A stretch of 64,000 nucleotides of DNA from Methylogaea oryzae (GCF_019669985.1 NZ_AP019782.1:3156001-3220000); one strand, 5' to 3'. Counted from the first letter of the stretch, positions 16,597 to 26,130 are shown. Notes: generated by a model from the sequence alone, not told the origin. Numbers and translations: made by a program.

Positions 16597-19431
16597 ATGT
16601 GGCACCGACCGGTAAAATTTTTCACGCGCTCCATCCGTCGCCAGCTGGTGCTGGGCATCATGGCCGTGCACGCGGTGCTGATGACCCTGTTCGTCTACGA
16701 CTTGGTGGAACGCCAGCGGGATTTCCTGCTGGCGCAGAGCCTGGACCAGGCCCATTCCCTGGCGGGCACCCTCGCCGCCAACAGCGTGTCCTGGGTACTG
16801 GCCGAAGACGTTTCCGGCTTGCAGGAAATTTTGCGCGCGCAAACCCGTTATCCCTATCTGCGCTACGCCATGCTGCTGTCGCCCCAGGGCCGTGTGCTGG
16901 GACACAGCGACCCGGCCTTCACCGGCCAGTACATCAGCGACCCGACCAGCTTGGCGCTGCTGCGCATCCACAACCCCAATCCGCAAACCTTGCAGAACGA
17001 TGCCCGCTCGGTGGACGTGGCCGAGCCGGTACTGGCCAACGGCCGGCTTATCGGCTGGGCCCGCGTCGGCATCGGCCAGGAGCACATCGCCAACGGCCTG
17101 GCGCTGGTAACGCGCAACGGCTTGATTTATACCGCCATGGCCATTTTGTTCGGCACGGCGTTCGCGCTGCTCATGGCGCGAGGGCTCACCTCCGACCTGC
17201 GGCGGCTTTCCCGCGTGGCGACGCGGGTCAAAGGCGGCAGCCTGAACGAGCGCGCCGACGTGCGGCGGGAGGACGAAATCGGCCTGTTGGCGGCCGCCTT
17301 CAACCGCATGTTGGACGCCCTGCACGAAAGGGCGGTGGAAAACGAAATCGCGCACCAGAAGCTGGCCAACTCCCAAGCGCAGTTCGCCGCCATGTTCCGC
17401 GCCATTCCCGACGCGGTGATCGTGACGGACGACGAGCGCCGGGTGCGCATGGTCAACCCGGCCACGGAAGCCATGTTCGGTTACACGGCCGAAGAACTGC
17501 AAAACCGCAATATCGAAGTCGTCTACGCCAGCCGCGAAGAATACGAAGCGACCGCCCAGCTGGGTAGCGGCAACGGCACGCAAAACCTGGGCGAGGCCCG
17601 ATTCAGGCACCGCGACGGACGCCTCATCCTGGGCCAGATATTGCGCGCAGCGGTCTACGACAGCCGGGGCATACGCGTCGGTTCCATCGCGCTGTTCCGC
17701 GACATCACCGAACGCAAGGCGGCGGAAGAGCGGCTGCGCCTGTCCGCCAGCGTATTCAGCCACGCCCACGAAGGCATCATGATCACCGATGCGAAAGGGG
17801 AAATCGTCGAAGCCAACAACAGCTATTGCACGCTGACCGGCTATTCCCAGGACGAGCTGCGCGGACGCAATCCCCGCCTGCTCAAATCGGGCGCCCAGGA
17901 CGCAACCTTCTACCAAGACATGTGGCGCAGCCTGCTGGAAAACGGCTACTGGCACGGCGACCTGTGGAACCGGCGCGCCGACGGCGAGCTTTACGCCCAG
18001 CTCACCCGCATCAGCGCCATATACGGCGACAAAGGCGAGGTGCTCAACTACATCTGCCTGGCCACAGACATCACGGCGGTGAAAAACAGCCAGTTGATGC
18101 TGGAAAAAATGGCCTATTTGGACCCGCTGACCCAGCTGCCCAACCGCACTTTGCTGGCCGACCGCATGCAGCAGATCATGGCCCAGTGCCGCCGCGACGA
18201 AACGTTGCTGGCGGTGTGCTACCTGGACCTGGACGGCTTCAAGCCGGTCAACGACCGTTGGGGCCACGCCGCCGGCGACGCCTTGCTGATCGCCGTCGCC
18301 CAGCGCCTGCGCGAAGCAGTGCGCTCCGGCGATACCGTGGCGCGCATCGGCGGCGACGAGTTCGTGGTATTGCTCGGCGGGCTGGACAACACCGCGGCCT
18401 GCGACCTTTCCTTGCGGCGCGTCCACGAAGCGATACAACGGCCGTTCACCCTGGACCAGGGCGTGGCGCAGATTTCCGCCAGCCTGGGCGTCAGCCTGTT
18501 CCCCAAAGACAGCAGCGATCCGGACACCCTGCTGCGTAACGCCGACCAGGCCATGTATCAGGCCAAGCAAGCGGGCCGCAATCGCATACACCTGTTCGAC
18601 CCGGAGCGCGACCGGCAGGCCCGCGTCCGTCTCGAAGCCCAGGCCAATGTGCGCGAGGCGCTGGCCCGGGGGGAATACCTGCTGCACTACCAGCCCAAGG
18701 TGGACATGGGGCGCGGCAGGGTCGTCGGCATGGAAGCGCTGATCCGGCGGCGCCATCCGGAGCTCGGCCTGCTGCTGCCCGGAGAATTTCTGCCCGCGCT
18801 GGAAAACGGCAACCTGATTCAGGAAGTGGATTGGTGGGTACTGGAAACCGCGCTGAGCCAAACGGCCGATTGGCTGAAACAAGGTGTGCGGATGCCGGTC
18901 AGCGTCAACCTGTCCGCCCGGCTGCTGCAAACCCCGGATTTCACCGACCGCTTGCGCGCGCTGCTCAAGCGGCATGGCGAAGCCGACTTGGCCGACCTAT
19001 TGGAGCTGGAAATCCTCGAAACCGTCGCCCTGCAGGATTTTCGCCATATTTCGCAGTTGATGACCGAGTGCGAACCCCTGGGCATCGGATTTTCCCTGGA
19101 CGATTTCGGCACCGGCTACTCTTCGCTGTCCTACCTCAAACACCTGCCGGCGAAAACTTTGAAAATCGACCAGTCCTTCGTGCGCAACCTGTTGAGCAAC
19201 GACGAAAACCACGCCATCGTGCAGGGCGTGATCGGCTTGGCCAAGGCATTCCACCGCCAAGTGGTGGCCGAGGGCGTGGAAACCGTCGGCCACGGGCAGG
19301 AGCTGTTGCGCATGGGCTGCGAGCTAGGCCAAGGCTACGGCATAGCCAAGCCCATGCCGGCGGAGGAAGTCATAGAGTGGGTACGGCAATGGCAAGCGCC
19401 GCAGGCTTGGCGCCAAGAAGGCGCCGGCTGA
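16597..19431 (+). CDS. Membrane-bound PAS-GGDEF-EAL cyclic-di-GMP enzyme
   Basis: A 944-residue inner-membrane signalling protein. TM1 (about 15-37), a periplasmic sensor (about 38-170), TM2 (about 172-195), HAMP (about 195-250), two PAS domains (about 262-375 and 380-500), GGDEF (about 505-670) and EAL (about 685-935). The GGDEF site is intact (RIGGDEFVVLL). The EAL domain keeps GMEALIRRRHPELG, DDFGTGYSSLSYLK and LKIDQSFV, so both synthesis and breakdown of cyclic-di-GMP look possible. The gene follows the PhnD-like lipoprotein by 4 bp, as one transcript; the lipoprotein is a likely input to the periplasmic domain. Confidence 0.92.
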   Translation: MWHRPVKFFTRSIRRQLVLGIMAVHAVLMTLFVYDLVERQRDFLLAQSLDQAHSLAGTLAANSVSWVLAEDVSGLQEILRAQTRYPYLRYAMLLSPQGRVLGHSDPAFTGQYISDPTSLALLRIHNPNPQTLQNDARSVDVAEPVLANGRLIGWARVGIGQEHIANGLALVTRNGLIYTAMAILFGTAFALLMARGLTSDLRRLSRVATRVKGGSLNERADVRREDEIGLLAAAFNRMLDALHERAVENEIAHQKLANSQAQFAAMFRAIPDAVIVTDDERRVRMVNPATEAMFGYTAEELQNRNIEVVYASREEYEATAQLGSGNGTQNLGEARFRHRDGRLILGQILRAAVYDSRGIRVGSIALFRDITERKAAEERLRLSASVFSHAHEGIMITDAKGEIVEANNSYCTLTGYSQDELRGRNPRLLKSGAQDATFYQDMWRSLLENGYWHGDLWNRRADGELYAQLTRISAIYGDKGEVLNYICLATDITAVKNSQLMLEKMAYLDPLTQLPNRTLLADRMQQIMAQCRRDETLLAVCYLDLDGFKPVNDRWGHAAGDALLIAVAQRLREAVRSGDTVARIGGDEFVVLLGGLDNTAACDLSLRRVHEAIQRPFTLDQGVAQISASLGVSLFPKDSSDPDTLLRNADQAMYQAKQAGRNRIHLFDPERDRQARVRLEAQANVREALARGEYLLHYQPKVDMGRGRVVGMEALIRRRHPELGLLLPGEFLPALENGNLIQEVDWWVLETALSQTADWLKQGVRMPVSVNLSARLLQTPDFTDRLRALLKRHGEADLADLLELEILETVALQDFRHISQLMTECEPLGIGFSLDDFGTGYSSLSYLKHLPAKTLKIDQSFVRNLLSNDENHAIVQGVIGLAKAFHRQVVAEGVETVGHGQELLRMGCELGQGYGIAKPMPAEEVIEWVRQWQAPQAWRQEGAG

Positions 19432-19434
19432 GCC

Positions 19435-19737
19435 TCAGCCTTCGGCGGCGTCGCCTTTTTTCGCCGCGCGGTTGCGGCGGGCTTCCTTGGGATCGGCGAT
19501 GAGCGGCCGATAGATTTCGATGCGATCGTTGGCGCGGGGCACATGGTCCATGCCGCAAGCCTTGCTGAAAATGCCCACCTTGGCCTCGGCCAAGTCGATT
19601 TCCTCAAAGCGCGCCAGGATGCCGGAACGGCGGATGCACTCCTCCACCGTCGCGCCAGGCTCCACCAGGATGCTCAACAGCACTTGTTCTTCCGGCTTGG
19701 CGTAGGCCACTTCCACTCGGATTTTCGTATCAACCAT
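19435..19737 (-). CDS. rnfH: RnfH-family ubiquitin-fold protein
   Basis: A 100-residue protein beginning IRVEVAYAKPEEQVLLSILV and containing VGIFSKACGMDHVPRANDRIEIYRPL (in parts), typical of RnfH (also called RatB/PasI), a small beta-grasp protein. Its role is uncertain. The gene overlaps the end of ratA by 8 bp, the standard pairing. The C-terminal tail is basic (RRNRAAKKG). Confidence 0.9.
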   Translation of the reverse strand: MVDTKIRVEVAYAKPEEQVLLSILVEPGATVEECIRRSGILARFEEIDLAEAKVGIFSKACGMDHVPRANDRIEIYRPLIADPKEARRNRAAKKGDAAEG

Positions 19738-20161
19738 ACAATTGCTTCGCCCGCTCGCTGAATGCGCTCACCATGGTGCCGCAGATTTGATTGAAAACCG
19801 CCCCGAACGCCAAGCTGGCCAAGGCGCCCGACAGCTCGAAACGCAAGTCCAACGCGATCTTGCTGGCGTCCTCCCGCAGCGGCGTGAATGTCCACACCCC
19901 CTCCAGGAAATCGAACGGCCCGCGCAGCAAGGTCATGCGCATTTCCTCCCCCGGCTTGAGCAGGTTGCGGGTGGCGAAAGATTTGTTGAAGCCGCCGCGG
20001 GCTATGTCCAGTTCCGCCTCCACCACATCGGGGCTGCGGCTCAGCACGCGGCTGGCGCTGCACCAGGGCAGGAACTCGGGATAACGTTCGATATCGTTCA
20101 CCAAATCGTACATGGCGGCGGCGGGAAAGCGCACCAAGGCGCTCTTCTGAATGACTGTCAT
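19730..20161 (-). CDS. ratA: RatA-like START-domain protein
   Basis: A 143-residue protein of the RatA/Coq10 START family: VRFPAAAMYDLVNDIERYP, FLPWCSASRVLSR, LRGPFDFLEGVWTFTPL. In E. coli RatA was reported to hinder ribosomal subunit joining, and relatives bind ubiquinone; which holds here is open. It is the first gene of the ratA-rnfH pair and is divergent from smpB (94 bp away), the usual neighbourhood in gammaproteobacteria. Confidence 0.9.
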   Translation of the reverse strand: MTVIQKSALVRFPAAAMYDLVNDIERYPEFLPWCSASRVLSRSPDVVEAELDIARGGFNKSFATRNLLKPGEEMRMTLLRGPFDFLEGVWTFTPLREDASKIALDLRFELSGALASLAFGAVFNQICGTMVSAFSERAKQLYG

Positions 20162-20255
20162 GGATGAAGCCGGGCGTTTACGGCGATGGGCTGGGAAAAG
20201 ATCGGGTAAAATAGCAAACTTCTCCCCTTCCGTCAGTTCGTTTTAAGGCGATTTA

Positions 20256-20738
20256 ATGTCCGCGAAAAAAGGCAAAGGCCAGTCCGACAACGATGTCATC
20301 GCGCTGAACCGCCAAGCCACCCACGACTATTTCATCGAGGACCGCTTCGAAGCCGGCCTGGTGCTGCACGGCTGGGAGGTGAAGAGCCTGCGCGAAGGCC
20401 GCGCCCAGCTCAAGGAAAGCTACGTCGTCATCAAGGACGGCGAAGCCTTCCTGTTCGGCTGCCACATCTCGGCCCTGCTGTCCGCCTCCACCCACGTCCA
20501 CCCCGAAGCCCTGCGCACCCGCAAACTGCTGCTGCATCGGGAAGAACTGAGCCGCCTCATCGGCGCGGTGGAACGCAAGGGCTATACGCTCATTCCCCTC
20601 AAGCTGCATTGGAAGCGCGGCCGAGCCAAGCTGGAAATCGGCCTGGCCAAAGGCAAGAAACTGCACGACAAGCGCGCCACCGAGAAAGACCGCGACTGGC
20701 AGCGCGAGAAAGAACAGCTGATGAAACACGGCCGCTGA
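20256..20738 (+). CDS. smpB: SsrA-binding protein SmpB
   Basis: A 160-residue RNA-binding protein that delivers tmRNA to stalled ribosomes. Clear SmpB features: [47 protein letters not shown], and the basic C-terminal tail [19 protein letters not shown] that enters the mRNA channel. The tmRNA gene begins 80 bp downstream. Confidence 0.97.
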   Translation: MSAKKGKGQSDNDVIALNRQATHDYFIEDRFEAGLVLHGWEVKSLREGRAQLKESYVVIKDGEAFLFGCHISALLSASTHVHPEALRTRKLLLHREELSRLIGAVERKGYTLIPLKLHWKRGRAKLEIGLAKGKKLHDKRATEKDRDWQREKEQLMKHGR

Positions 20739-20818
20739 AGCCATCGGCAAACGGGCGTCAAAAATCTGTCACTACCACGGAACCTTTTGGGACGGTATAC
20801 TGTCATATTGTTAGTACC

Positions 20819-21177
20819 GGGGGCGACTTGGCTTCGACGTGGATCGCGAAACCCTAGGTGCATGCCGAGGCGCAGAGGACCTCGTAAATCCAACTGCAAA
20901 CTTTATAGTTGCCAACGACGACAACTACGCTCTGGCTGCTTAAGTCAGCCAGCCTTCGTGAGAATGCCTGCTTATGGGCGTTCTTCTCGGGGGGCATCCA
21001 AGCATAAGCTACGCGGTGAGGTAGGTCCGGGACCGATCCGCTAAAACTTTTCGGAATCGCTGGTTGCGCTCCCTGCCCGTCGGGCAGCCGCCAGTTAAAT
21101 CAATAGACAGGGATAAGCATGTAGAGCCGAAGGCGGAGGGTTTGCGGACGCGGGTTCAATTCCCGCCGCCTCCACCA
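20819..21177 (+). ncRNA. ssrA: tmRNA
   Basis: Starts GGGGGCGACTTGGCTTCGACG-like (20819 onward, first 20 bases: GGGGGCGACTTGGCTTCGAC) and ends in a tRNA-like T arm GGGTTCAATTCCCGCCGCC and CCTCCACCA with encoded CCA at 21175-21177. The tag frame runs 20911-20943: GCC resume codon, peptide ANDDNYALAA, TAA. The upstream ATAGTTGCC matches the E. coli context ATAGTCGCA, which fixes the resume codon. The 3' end is the integration target of the adjoining element; the mature sequence is kept whole. A possible -10 (TATACT) lies at 20797-20802. Confidence 0.96.
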
Positions 21178-21178
21178 A
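21164..21178. repeat. attL core (ssrA 3' end)
   Basis: CGCCGCCTCCACCAA, the last 14 bases of tmRNA plus one. It matches 29791-29805 at 14 of 15 positions. Confidence 0.75.
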
Positions 21179-21212
21179 TTCAATATCTAGCAACATCCAA
21201 AGACACCTACCA

Positions 21213-21236
21213 AGCCCGCTAAATGCGGGCTTTTTT
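21213..21236 (+). terminator. Rho-independent terminator after tmRNA
   Basis: AGCCCGC-TAAAT-GCGGGCT followed by six T. It lies inside the element, so the element supplies a new terminator for ssrA; the presumed old one is at 29818. Confidence 0.85.
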
Positions 21237-21291
21237 GTTTATACTTCGTCCACTGGCGTCCAACAAGATGCCCCAACATCCCTGTGATTTT

Positions 21292-21340
21292 GGGGGCACA
21301 TACGGGGGCATAGGCTCATGCCCCCGGCGCGGATGCCCCC
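21292..21340. repeat. Arm-type integrase sites, left end (candidate)
   Basis: GGGGGCA at 21292-21298 and 21304-21310, then the reverse form TGCCCCC at 21319-21325 and 21334-21340. Two direct GGGGGCA copies with almost the same spacing lie near the right end (29709-29727). Such paired sites at both ends are typical of arm-binding sites of lambda-type integrases. Confidence 0.55.
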
Positions 21341-21381
21341 AAGCGACGCGCAAGCCGCATCACAACTGGACGGAGTAGGAC

Positions 21382-22569
21382 ATGCTAAACGATCCCGCCT
21401 GCAAAAATGCCAAGCCCAAGGAGAAACCCTACAGGCTGGCCGACGAGAAAGGGCTTTATCTGGAAGTCATGCCGAACGGCTCGAAATACTTCCGCATGAA
21501 ATACCGTTTCGGCGGCAAGGAGAAGCGGCTTGCTCTGGGCGTCTATCCAGAAACCGGACTCAAACTAGCCCGCGACAAGCGCGACGAGGCCCGCAAGCAA
21601 CTAGCCCAAAACATTGACCCTAGCCAAAACCGCAAGGCTATGAAAGCAGCGTTAGCGGCTGACGCTGACACGTTTGAAGTGGTAGCACGGGAATGGTTCG
21701 CCAAGAATGCGCCTACCTGGGCCGAAAATCACAGCAACCGCACTTTGCGCCGACTGGAAAGGGATATTTTTCCTTGGCTAGGAAATGCCCCCATTCGCAG
21801 CATTGATGCCCCCAGACTGCTTGGGGCACTTCGCCGAATCGAAAACAGGGGAGCCGTGGAAACCGCACACCGGGCCTTGCAGAACTGCGGGCAGATATTC
21901 CGCTACGCCGTTGCCACCAGCCGAGCAGAGCGAGACCCTACTGGTGACCTAAAGGGAGCGCTCACACCCGTCAAGGGAGGAAATTTTGCAGCGATGACCG
22001 ACCCGAAACAGGCGGCAGAATTGCTCCGGGCTATTGAGGCATACGAGGGCACCCTCCCCGTGCGTTGCGCCCTGAAACTGGCTCCGCTGGTTTTTGTCCG
22101 CCCCGGTGAGCTACGGCAGGCGGAATGGGCACACTTCAACCTTGACGCCGCAGAGTGGAGTTACGTTGTGACAAAAACCGGAACCCCGCATATTGTCCCG
22201 CTGGCAACTCAGGCCGTGGAAATTCTGCGCGAGCTTCATCCGCTAACCGGGCATGGTCGCTATGTGTTCCCCTCCGCGAGAACACCCAACGGCTCGCGGC
22301 CTATGTCAGACGTTGCTTTGCTGGCCGCCCTACGGCGCATGGGTTTTGGAAAAGATGAGATGAGCGTCCACGGCTTCCGGGCGCTAGCCCGCACCGTTCT
22401 TGATGAAGTCCTGGGCTTCCGTCCCGATTTCATCGAACACCAACTGGCCCATGCGGTGCGCGACCCCAACGGCCGAGCGTATAACCGTACAGCGCACCTT
22501 TCTGAACGCCGGAAGATGATGCAGCAATGGGCGGACTACCTCGAGCAGTTACGCGAAAGCCGAGGATAA
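21382..22569 (+). CDS. int: Tyrosine integrase (P4/DUF4102 type)
   Basis: A 395-residue site-specific recombinase. N-terminal arm-binding DUF4102 domain (about 1-85: KPYRLADEKGLYLEVMPNGS, KRLALGVYPETGLKLARDK), a core-binding domain (about 95-185) and the catalytic domain with RPGELRQAEW (Arg I), HGFRALART (His-x-x-Arg), HQLAHAV and YNRTAH (Tyr nucleophile). The frame is complete, so the enzyme may be active. Its position next to the ssrA 3' end is typical of tmRNA-targeting integrases. It is followed by a strong terminator at 22581. Confidence 0.95.
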   Translation: MLNDPACKNAKPKEKPYRLADEKGLYLEVMPNGSKYFRMKYRFGGKEKRLALGVYPETGLKLARDKRDEARKQLAQNIDPSQNRKAMKAALAADADTFEVVAREWFAKNAPTWAENHSNRTLRRLERDIFPWLGNAPIRSIDAPRLLGALRRIENRGAVETAHRALQNCGQIFRYAVATSRAERDPTGDLKGALTPVKGGNFAAMTDPKQAAELLRAIEAYEGTLPVRCALKLAPLVFVRPGELRQAEWAHFNLDAAEWSYVVTKTGTPHIVPLATQAVEILRELHPLTGHGRYVFPSARTPNGSRPMSDVALLAALRRMGFGKDEMSVHGFRALARTVLDEVLGFRPDFIEHQLAHAVRDPNGRAYNRTAHLSERRKMMQQWADYLEQLRESRG

Positions 22570-22580
22570 GCCCTCACTAA

Positions 22581-22605
22581 AGCCCGCCACCTGGCGGGCT
22601 TTTTT
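22581..22605 (+). terminator. Terminator after the integrase gene
   Basis: AGCCCGCCA-CC-TGGCGGGCT followed by a T run. Confidence 0.85.
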
Positions 22606-22840
22606 ATACAAAAAACTCCACAACAAGGAAGCTATCTATTCACCTTTAGGCAACTATAAGTTCCGTAGTGATTATTCATTATGACCGGGGCTGAAGTTGC
22701 ATGACTCGCCGTGAAATATGCCGGCTTATTGCCGTCGGCATCACGGCGGAAACTCGACTTTTTGGAAATCCCGCAGGAAGAGCGAAGCCAGCCAAGTTTT
22801 GAAAATGCGTCCCGGTTTTAACTGGACACACCGAGACCTT

Positions 22841-23038
22841 ATGAGCAACTTGAATCGCATCGTCCGCTTGCCGCAGGTAATGGACCTCACCGGGCTGGCT
22901 CGCAGCACAATCTACGCAAAAATCTCGTGCAACGACTTCCCGGGACCTATCCGCCTTGGTCCGCGCGCTGCCGGTTGGGTTTTAGCTGAAATAGAACAGT
23001 GGATTGCCGAGCGTATAAACGCCCGCAACGGCCAATAA
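22841..23038 (+). CDS. AlpA-family transcriptional regulator
   Basis: A 65-residue MerR/AlpA-type DNA-binding protein: RIVRLPQVMDLTGLARSTIY (recognition helix), then FPGPIRLGPRAAGWVLAEIE and WIAERI. AlpA proteins control excision or early genes of P4-like elements. ATG at 22841 is chosen because the AlpA fold begins there; an in-frame ATG at 22718 would add 41 residues unlike the family. First gene of the element's second transcription unit. Confidence 0.88.
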   Translation: MSNLNRIVRLPQVMDLTGLARSTIYAKISCNDFPGPIRLGPRAAGWVLAEIEQWIAERINARNGQ

Positions 23039-23056
23039 AAAAGGGATACCACCGAC

Positions 23057-23344
23057 ATGGCACCCCTTAAAAATACTTCCGCTCGCAAGTTTAAACAAAG
23101 AAAAAACGGGAATCAATCCACCCGTGAGCACCTTCCGTTTTTTCGAAAAGTTGCGAAGGCCCGTCAATACACGCCAGCCTGCGCAGCGATCTATCGCCTA
23201 TCCCACGAATTACTGAAGATCAGCCAAACTCAAGCAACCGCCATCCATTATTTGCGCCTGCTGAATGATGCAGGTCTTCCCAGGCTGCTGGTGGCTGAAA
23301 TTGTGACCGCCGCCGCATTGGTTCGTAAAGGCGGTGCAGCATGA
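23057..23344 (+). CDS. Unknown element protein
   Basis: A 95-residue basic protein, not recognised. It begins with a Lys/Arg-rich stretch (KFKQRKNGNQ) followed by a predicted helical part (LSHELLKISQTQATAIHYLRLL, in parts). It lies 18 bp after alpA and overlaps the next start by ATGA, so it belongs to the same operon leading to the primase. A small replication or regulatory accessory is a guess. Confidence 0.6.
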   Translation: MAPLKNTSARKFKQRKNGNQSTREHLPFFRKVAKARQYTPACAAIYRLSHELLKISQTQATAIHYLRLLNDAGLPRLLVAEIVTAAALVRKGGAA

Positions 23345-23688
23345 AGCGTCCACCGTTTGAAGCCCGGGATTTTGGGAAGCCACTGGAAAAGGGTCTGGTC
23401 CGCGCCTGGGGGGCTTGTGCAACCCACATCGTTACACCGCGCCCTGCGCAATTTCTGAGCGAAGCCCACCGGCACGCCTGCACGCAATATATGGCCTGGT
23501 GGCTGCTGCGGATGGTTTTCACGTCCAAACGGGTGAATCCTCGTTATAACCGGATGCGCATTGCCGCCACACTGGCAACTTGGGCGCACCTAGCACCGCC
23601 AGATGCGCCTTGCCCGCTTGACCGGCTGGCATTCGAGCGGATGGCGATTGATGCGCTGCACCTCCTGAAAATGAGGGGTGAAGTATGA
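23341..23688 (+). CDS. Unknown element protein
   Basis: A 115-residue protein, not recognised. Basic and aromatic (YMAWWLLRMVFTSKRVNPRY), rich in Ala and Leu at the C-terminus. It overlaps both neighbours by ATGA, which suggests translational coupling of the three genes up to the primase. Confidence 0.6.
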   Translation: MKRPPFEARDFGKPLEKGLVRAWGACATHIVTPRPAQFLSEAHRHACTQYMAWWLLRMVFTSKRVNPRYNRMRIAATLATWAHLAPPDAPCPLDRLAFERMAIDALHLLKMRGEV

Positions 23689-26081
23689 GTGCGCCCGCAA
23701 AAAACAACGTGCCGCCAATCGCCGATGATGCCGCGCGCTATGTTTCCGAGTACGGAATCCACATCGTCCCGCTGCCGCCTCGCATGAAGCGGCCGAAAGT
23801 TGACGATTGGGGGCTACCGTGCAATCTGCTGAGCACGCCCGAAGCCGCCCGCGCCCACTATCTGGCAAACCCTTCTAAGAACCTGGGGGCGGCTCTGGGA
23901 CCCTCAAGGCTTTGCTCACTCGACATTGACGACGCCGAAGCATTCCACCTGATCTGCGCTGAATTCGGCTGGAGCCTCGCCGACCTAACCGCCGCCCACC
24001 CGACCATTCAAGGCCAGGCCCCTGGTGTGCGCGTAATGTTCCGCGTGCCCGAGGGAGAAACGCTGCCATACCACGCGCTTACCTGGCCGAAGCGCGAGAG
24101 CAAAGGCCGTTTCACCGTGTTCGAGGTGCGTGCAGCCGATGAACAGCAGCGGCAGGACGTGCTGCCGCCTTCAATCCACCCGGATACAGGCAGCCCCTAC
24201 ACCTGGATCACGCCACCCGAGGCCGTACAAGGCTTCAGCGAACCGCCGCGCTGGCTGCTGGCCTTGTGGAACAACTGGGCCGCCCTGAAGCCGCAGCTTG
24301 AGGCCGTATGCCCTTGGGCACCGTGCCGGCTACCCAAGACGACCGCCAAGCCGCGAGTGCAGCAGGCCGGGGATAGCGTCATTGACGCCTACAACGCGGC
24401 CCACAGCATCGAATCCGCGCTGTCCCGCTACGGCTACACCGGGCAGGGCCGCCGCTGGCTGTCCCCGCACAGCACCACGGGCCTGCCTGGCGTCAATCTG
24501 ATCGGCGACAACCGGACGTTTATTCATCATGCATCGGACCCGCTGTGCTCGACCGAATCGGGCCAGCCTGTCGCGCCGTTTGATCTGTTCCGGCACTACG
24601 AGCACGGCAATGACGTTAGCGCCGCCGTCCGCGCCGCAGCCTCTGAACTAGGCATGCGATCCACACCGAGGGCACCAGCTAGCAGGATCGACAAGGACAC
24701 CGGGGAAATCATCCCGGCGAATGACAACGACCTACCCGAACATCGCAAGGTGGTTGCCGAATTGAACCAAAGCCATGCCCTGGTTCTGACCGGCGACAAG
24801 GTGGTGGTGCTGCGCGAAACTATCGGCGAGCGCGACGGCAAGGAAGTGCTGTATCTCTCAACGAGTGCTTTCAAGACCTGGTACATGAACCGCACCGCCG
24901 CCGTGGAGGCGACCGACAAGAACGGCAAGGCGATCACCAAGCATGTGCCGATTTCTGATCTGTGGCTGAAATCGCCCGAGCGCCGCCAGTATGAGGGCGT
25001 AACGTTCGCGCCGGCCAAAAATGCGCCAAGCAGCTACTACAATTTGTGGTCCGGGTTCACTGCCGAGCCGGTTGATTGCACGCTGGCCCGCGCCGCCATG
25101 AAGTGCCGCCGCCTGCTGTCGCACATGAAATTCAACCTGTGCGGTGGTAACAAGCGGTATTTCCGCTACTTGCTGGCATGGGCCGCCGACATGGTGCAAG
25201 ACCCTGACCGGAAGAAGGGCGTGGCGCTGGTTATGCGCGGCCTGAAGGGCACCGGTAAATCGACGTTCGCTGAAGCGCTTTCGGCACTGCTGGGGCGACA
25301 CGCCATGAGCGTTTCGCACATGCGCCACCTGACTGGCAACTTTAACCGCCACCTGGCCGACAAGCTGCTGATTGTTGCAGAGGAATCCTACTGGGCGGGC
25401 GACAAGGCCGACGAAGGGCCGCTGAAACACATGATTACCAGTGACCGCCTGACTATCGAGGCCAAGGGAATCGACGCGGTGGAAATGCCTTCGTTGTGCC
25501 GGATCATGATGATTACGAACAACGAATGGGCAGCGCCGGCAAGCAGCGACGAACGCCGCTATTTCGTGCTGGACGTGAGTGACCGCCACCGACAGGACTT
25601 CGCATATTTTCAGGCGATCAAGGACCAATTGGACAAGGGCGGGCTGGCCGCGCTGCTGACGCTGCTGCTGAAGTTCCCGCTTCATTCCGTCCAGTTGCGC
25701 CAAGTGCCGGAAACCGAAGCCCTGCGCAAGCAACGCGCCTTGAGCCTGGAGCCGCACGACCAGTTTGTTTTCGATGCGCTTTCTGACGGCGTGCTGGTTG
25801 GCAAGGAATGGGACGGACCGCTGGAGGTTGGCAAGGACGCGCTGTATGACGCCTACGTGGGGGCCAGCCGCAAGCGCGGAAAGCTGCACCTTCTGGACAA
25901 GGCACGTTTCGCCAAGAAGTTCATCAACGCGACCGGCGCAACGTCCGCCAAGCTGCGCGACGGTTACAACCGCGTGCCTTCGTACCGTGTTCCGGGATGG
26001 GCTGCTGCCTCCGTCAATTTTCAGAAGTGCTGCGGTGTCGATGTTGAGCGCATCGAAGAAGAAGACGACCGCCCGTATTAA
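23685..26081 (+). CDS. Primase-polymerase/helicase replication protein
   Basis: A 798-residue two-part replication protein. The N-terminus (about 10-210) resembles Prim-Pol domains: ARYVSEYGIHIVPLPPRMKR, acidic LDIDD (about 84-88), GVRVMFRVPEG. The C-terminus (about 480-680) is a phage-type superfamily 3-like helicase (DUF5906): Walker A GLKGTGKST (about 519-527), LLIVAEESYW, LTIEAKGIDAVE, ITNNEWAAPASSDERRYFVLD. It is comparable in build to the alpha protein of P4, which primes and unwinds at its own origin. A terminator (26100) and a GGWCC repeat array follow directly, a plausible origin. Confidence 0.85.
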   Translation: MSAPAKNNVPPIADDAARYVSEYGIHIVPLPPRMKRPKVDDWGLPCNLLSTPEAARAHYLANPSKNLGAALGPSRLCSLDIDDAEAFHLICAEFGWSLADLTAAHPTIQGQAPGVRVMFRVPEGETLPYHALTWPKRESKGRFTVFEVRAADEQQRQDVLPPSIHPDTGSPYTWITPPEAVQGFSEPPRWLLALWNNWAALKPQLEAVCPWAPCRLPKTTAKPRVQQAGDSVIDAYNAAHSIESALSRYGYTGQGRRWLSPHSTTGLPGVNLIGDNRTFIHHASDPLCSTESGQPVAPFDLFRHYEHGNDVSAAVRAAASELGMRSTPRAPASRIDKDTGEIIPANDNDLPEHRKVVAELNQSHALVLTGDKVVVLRETIGERDGKEVLYLSTSAFKTWYMNRTAAVEATDKNGKAITKHVPISDLWLKSPERRQYEGVTFAPAKNAPSSYYNLWSGFTAEPVDCTLARAAMKCRRLLSHMKFNLCGGNKRYFRYLLAWAADMVQDPDRKKGVALVMRGLKGTGKSTFAEALSALLGRHAMSVSHMRHLTGNFNRHLADKLLIVAEESYWAGDKADEGPLKHMITSDRLTIEAKGIDAVEMPSLCRIMMITNNEWAAPASSDERRYFVLDVSDRHRQDFAYFQAIKDQLDKGGLAALLTLLLKFPLHSVQLRQVPETEALRKQRALSLEPHDQFVFDALSDGVLVGKEWDGPLEVGKDALYDAYVGASRKRGKLHLLDKARFAKKFINATGATSAKLRDGYNRVPSYRVPGWAAASVNFQKCCGVDVERIEEEDDRPY

Positions 26082-26099
26082 TCGAGAACCAAACCCAAC

Positions 26100-26125
26100 A
26101 ACCCGCCCGCATGGCGGGTTTTTTT
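26100..26125 (+). terminator. Terminator after the primase gene
   Basis: AACCCGCC-CGCAT-GGCGGGTT followed by a T run. Confidence 0.85.
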
Positions 26126-26130
26126 CGCCT

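Noticed and set aside
20896-20943. Longer tmRNA tag (ANFIV before ANDDNYALAA)
   Set aside because: The E. coli resume-codon context ATAGTCGCA aligns with ATAGTTGCC, so translation should resume at GCC 20911.
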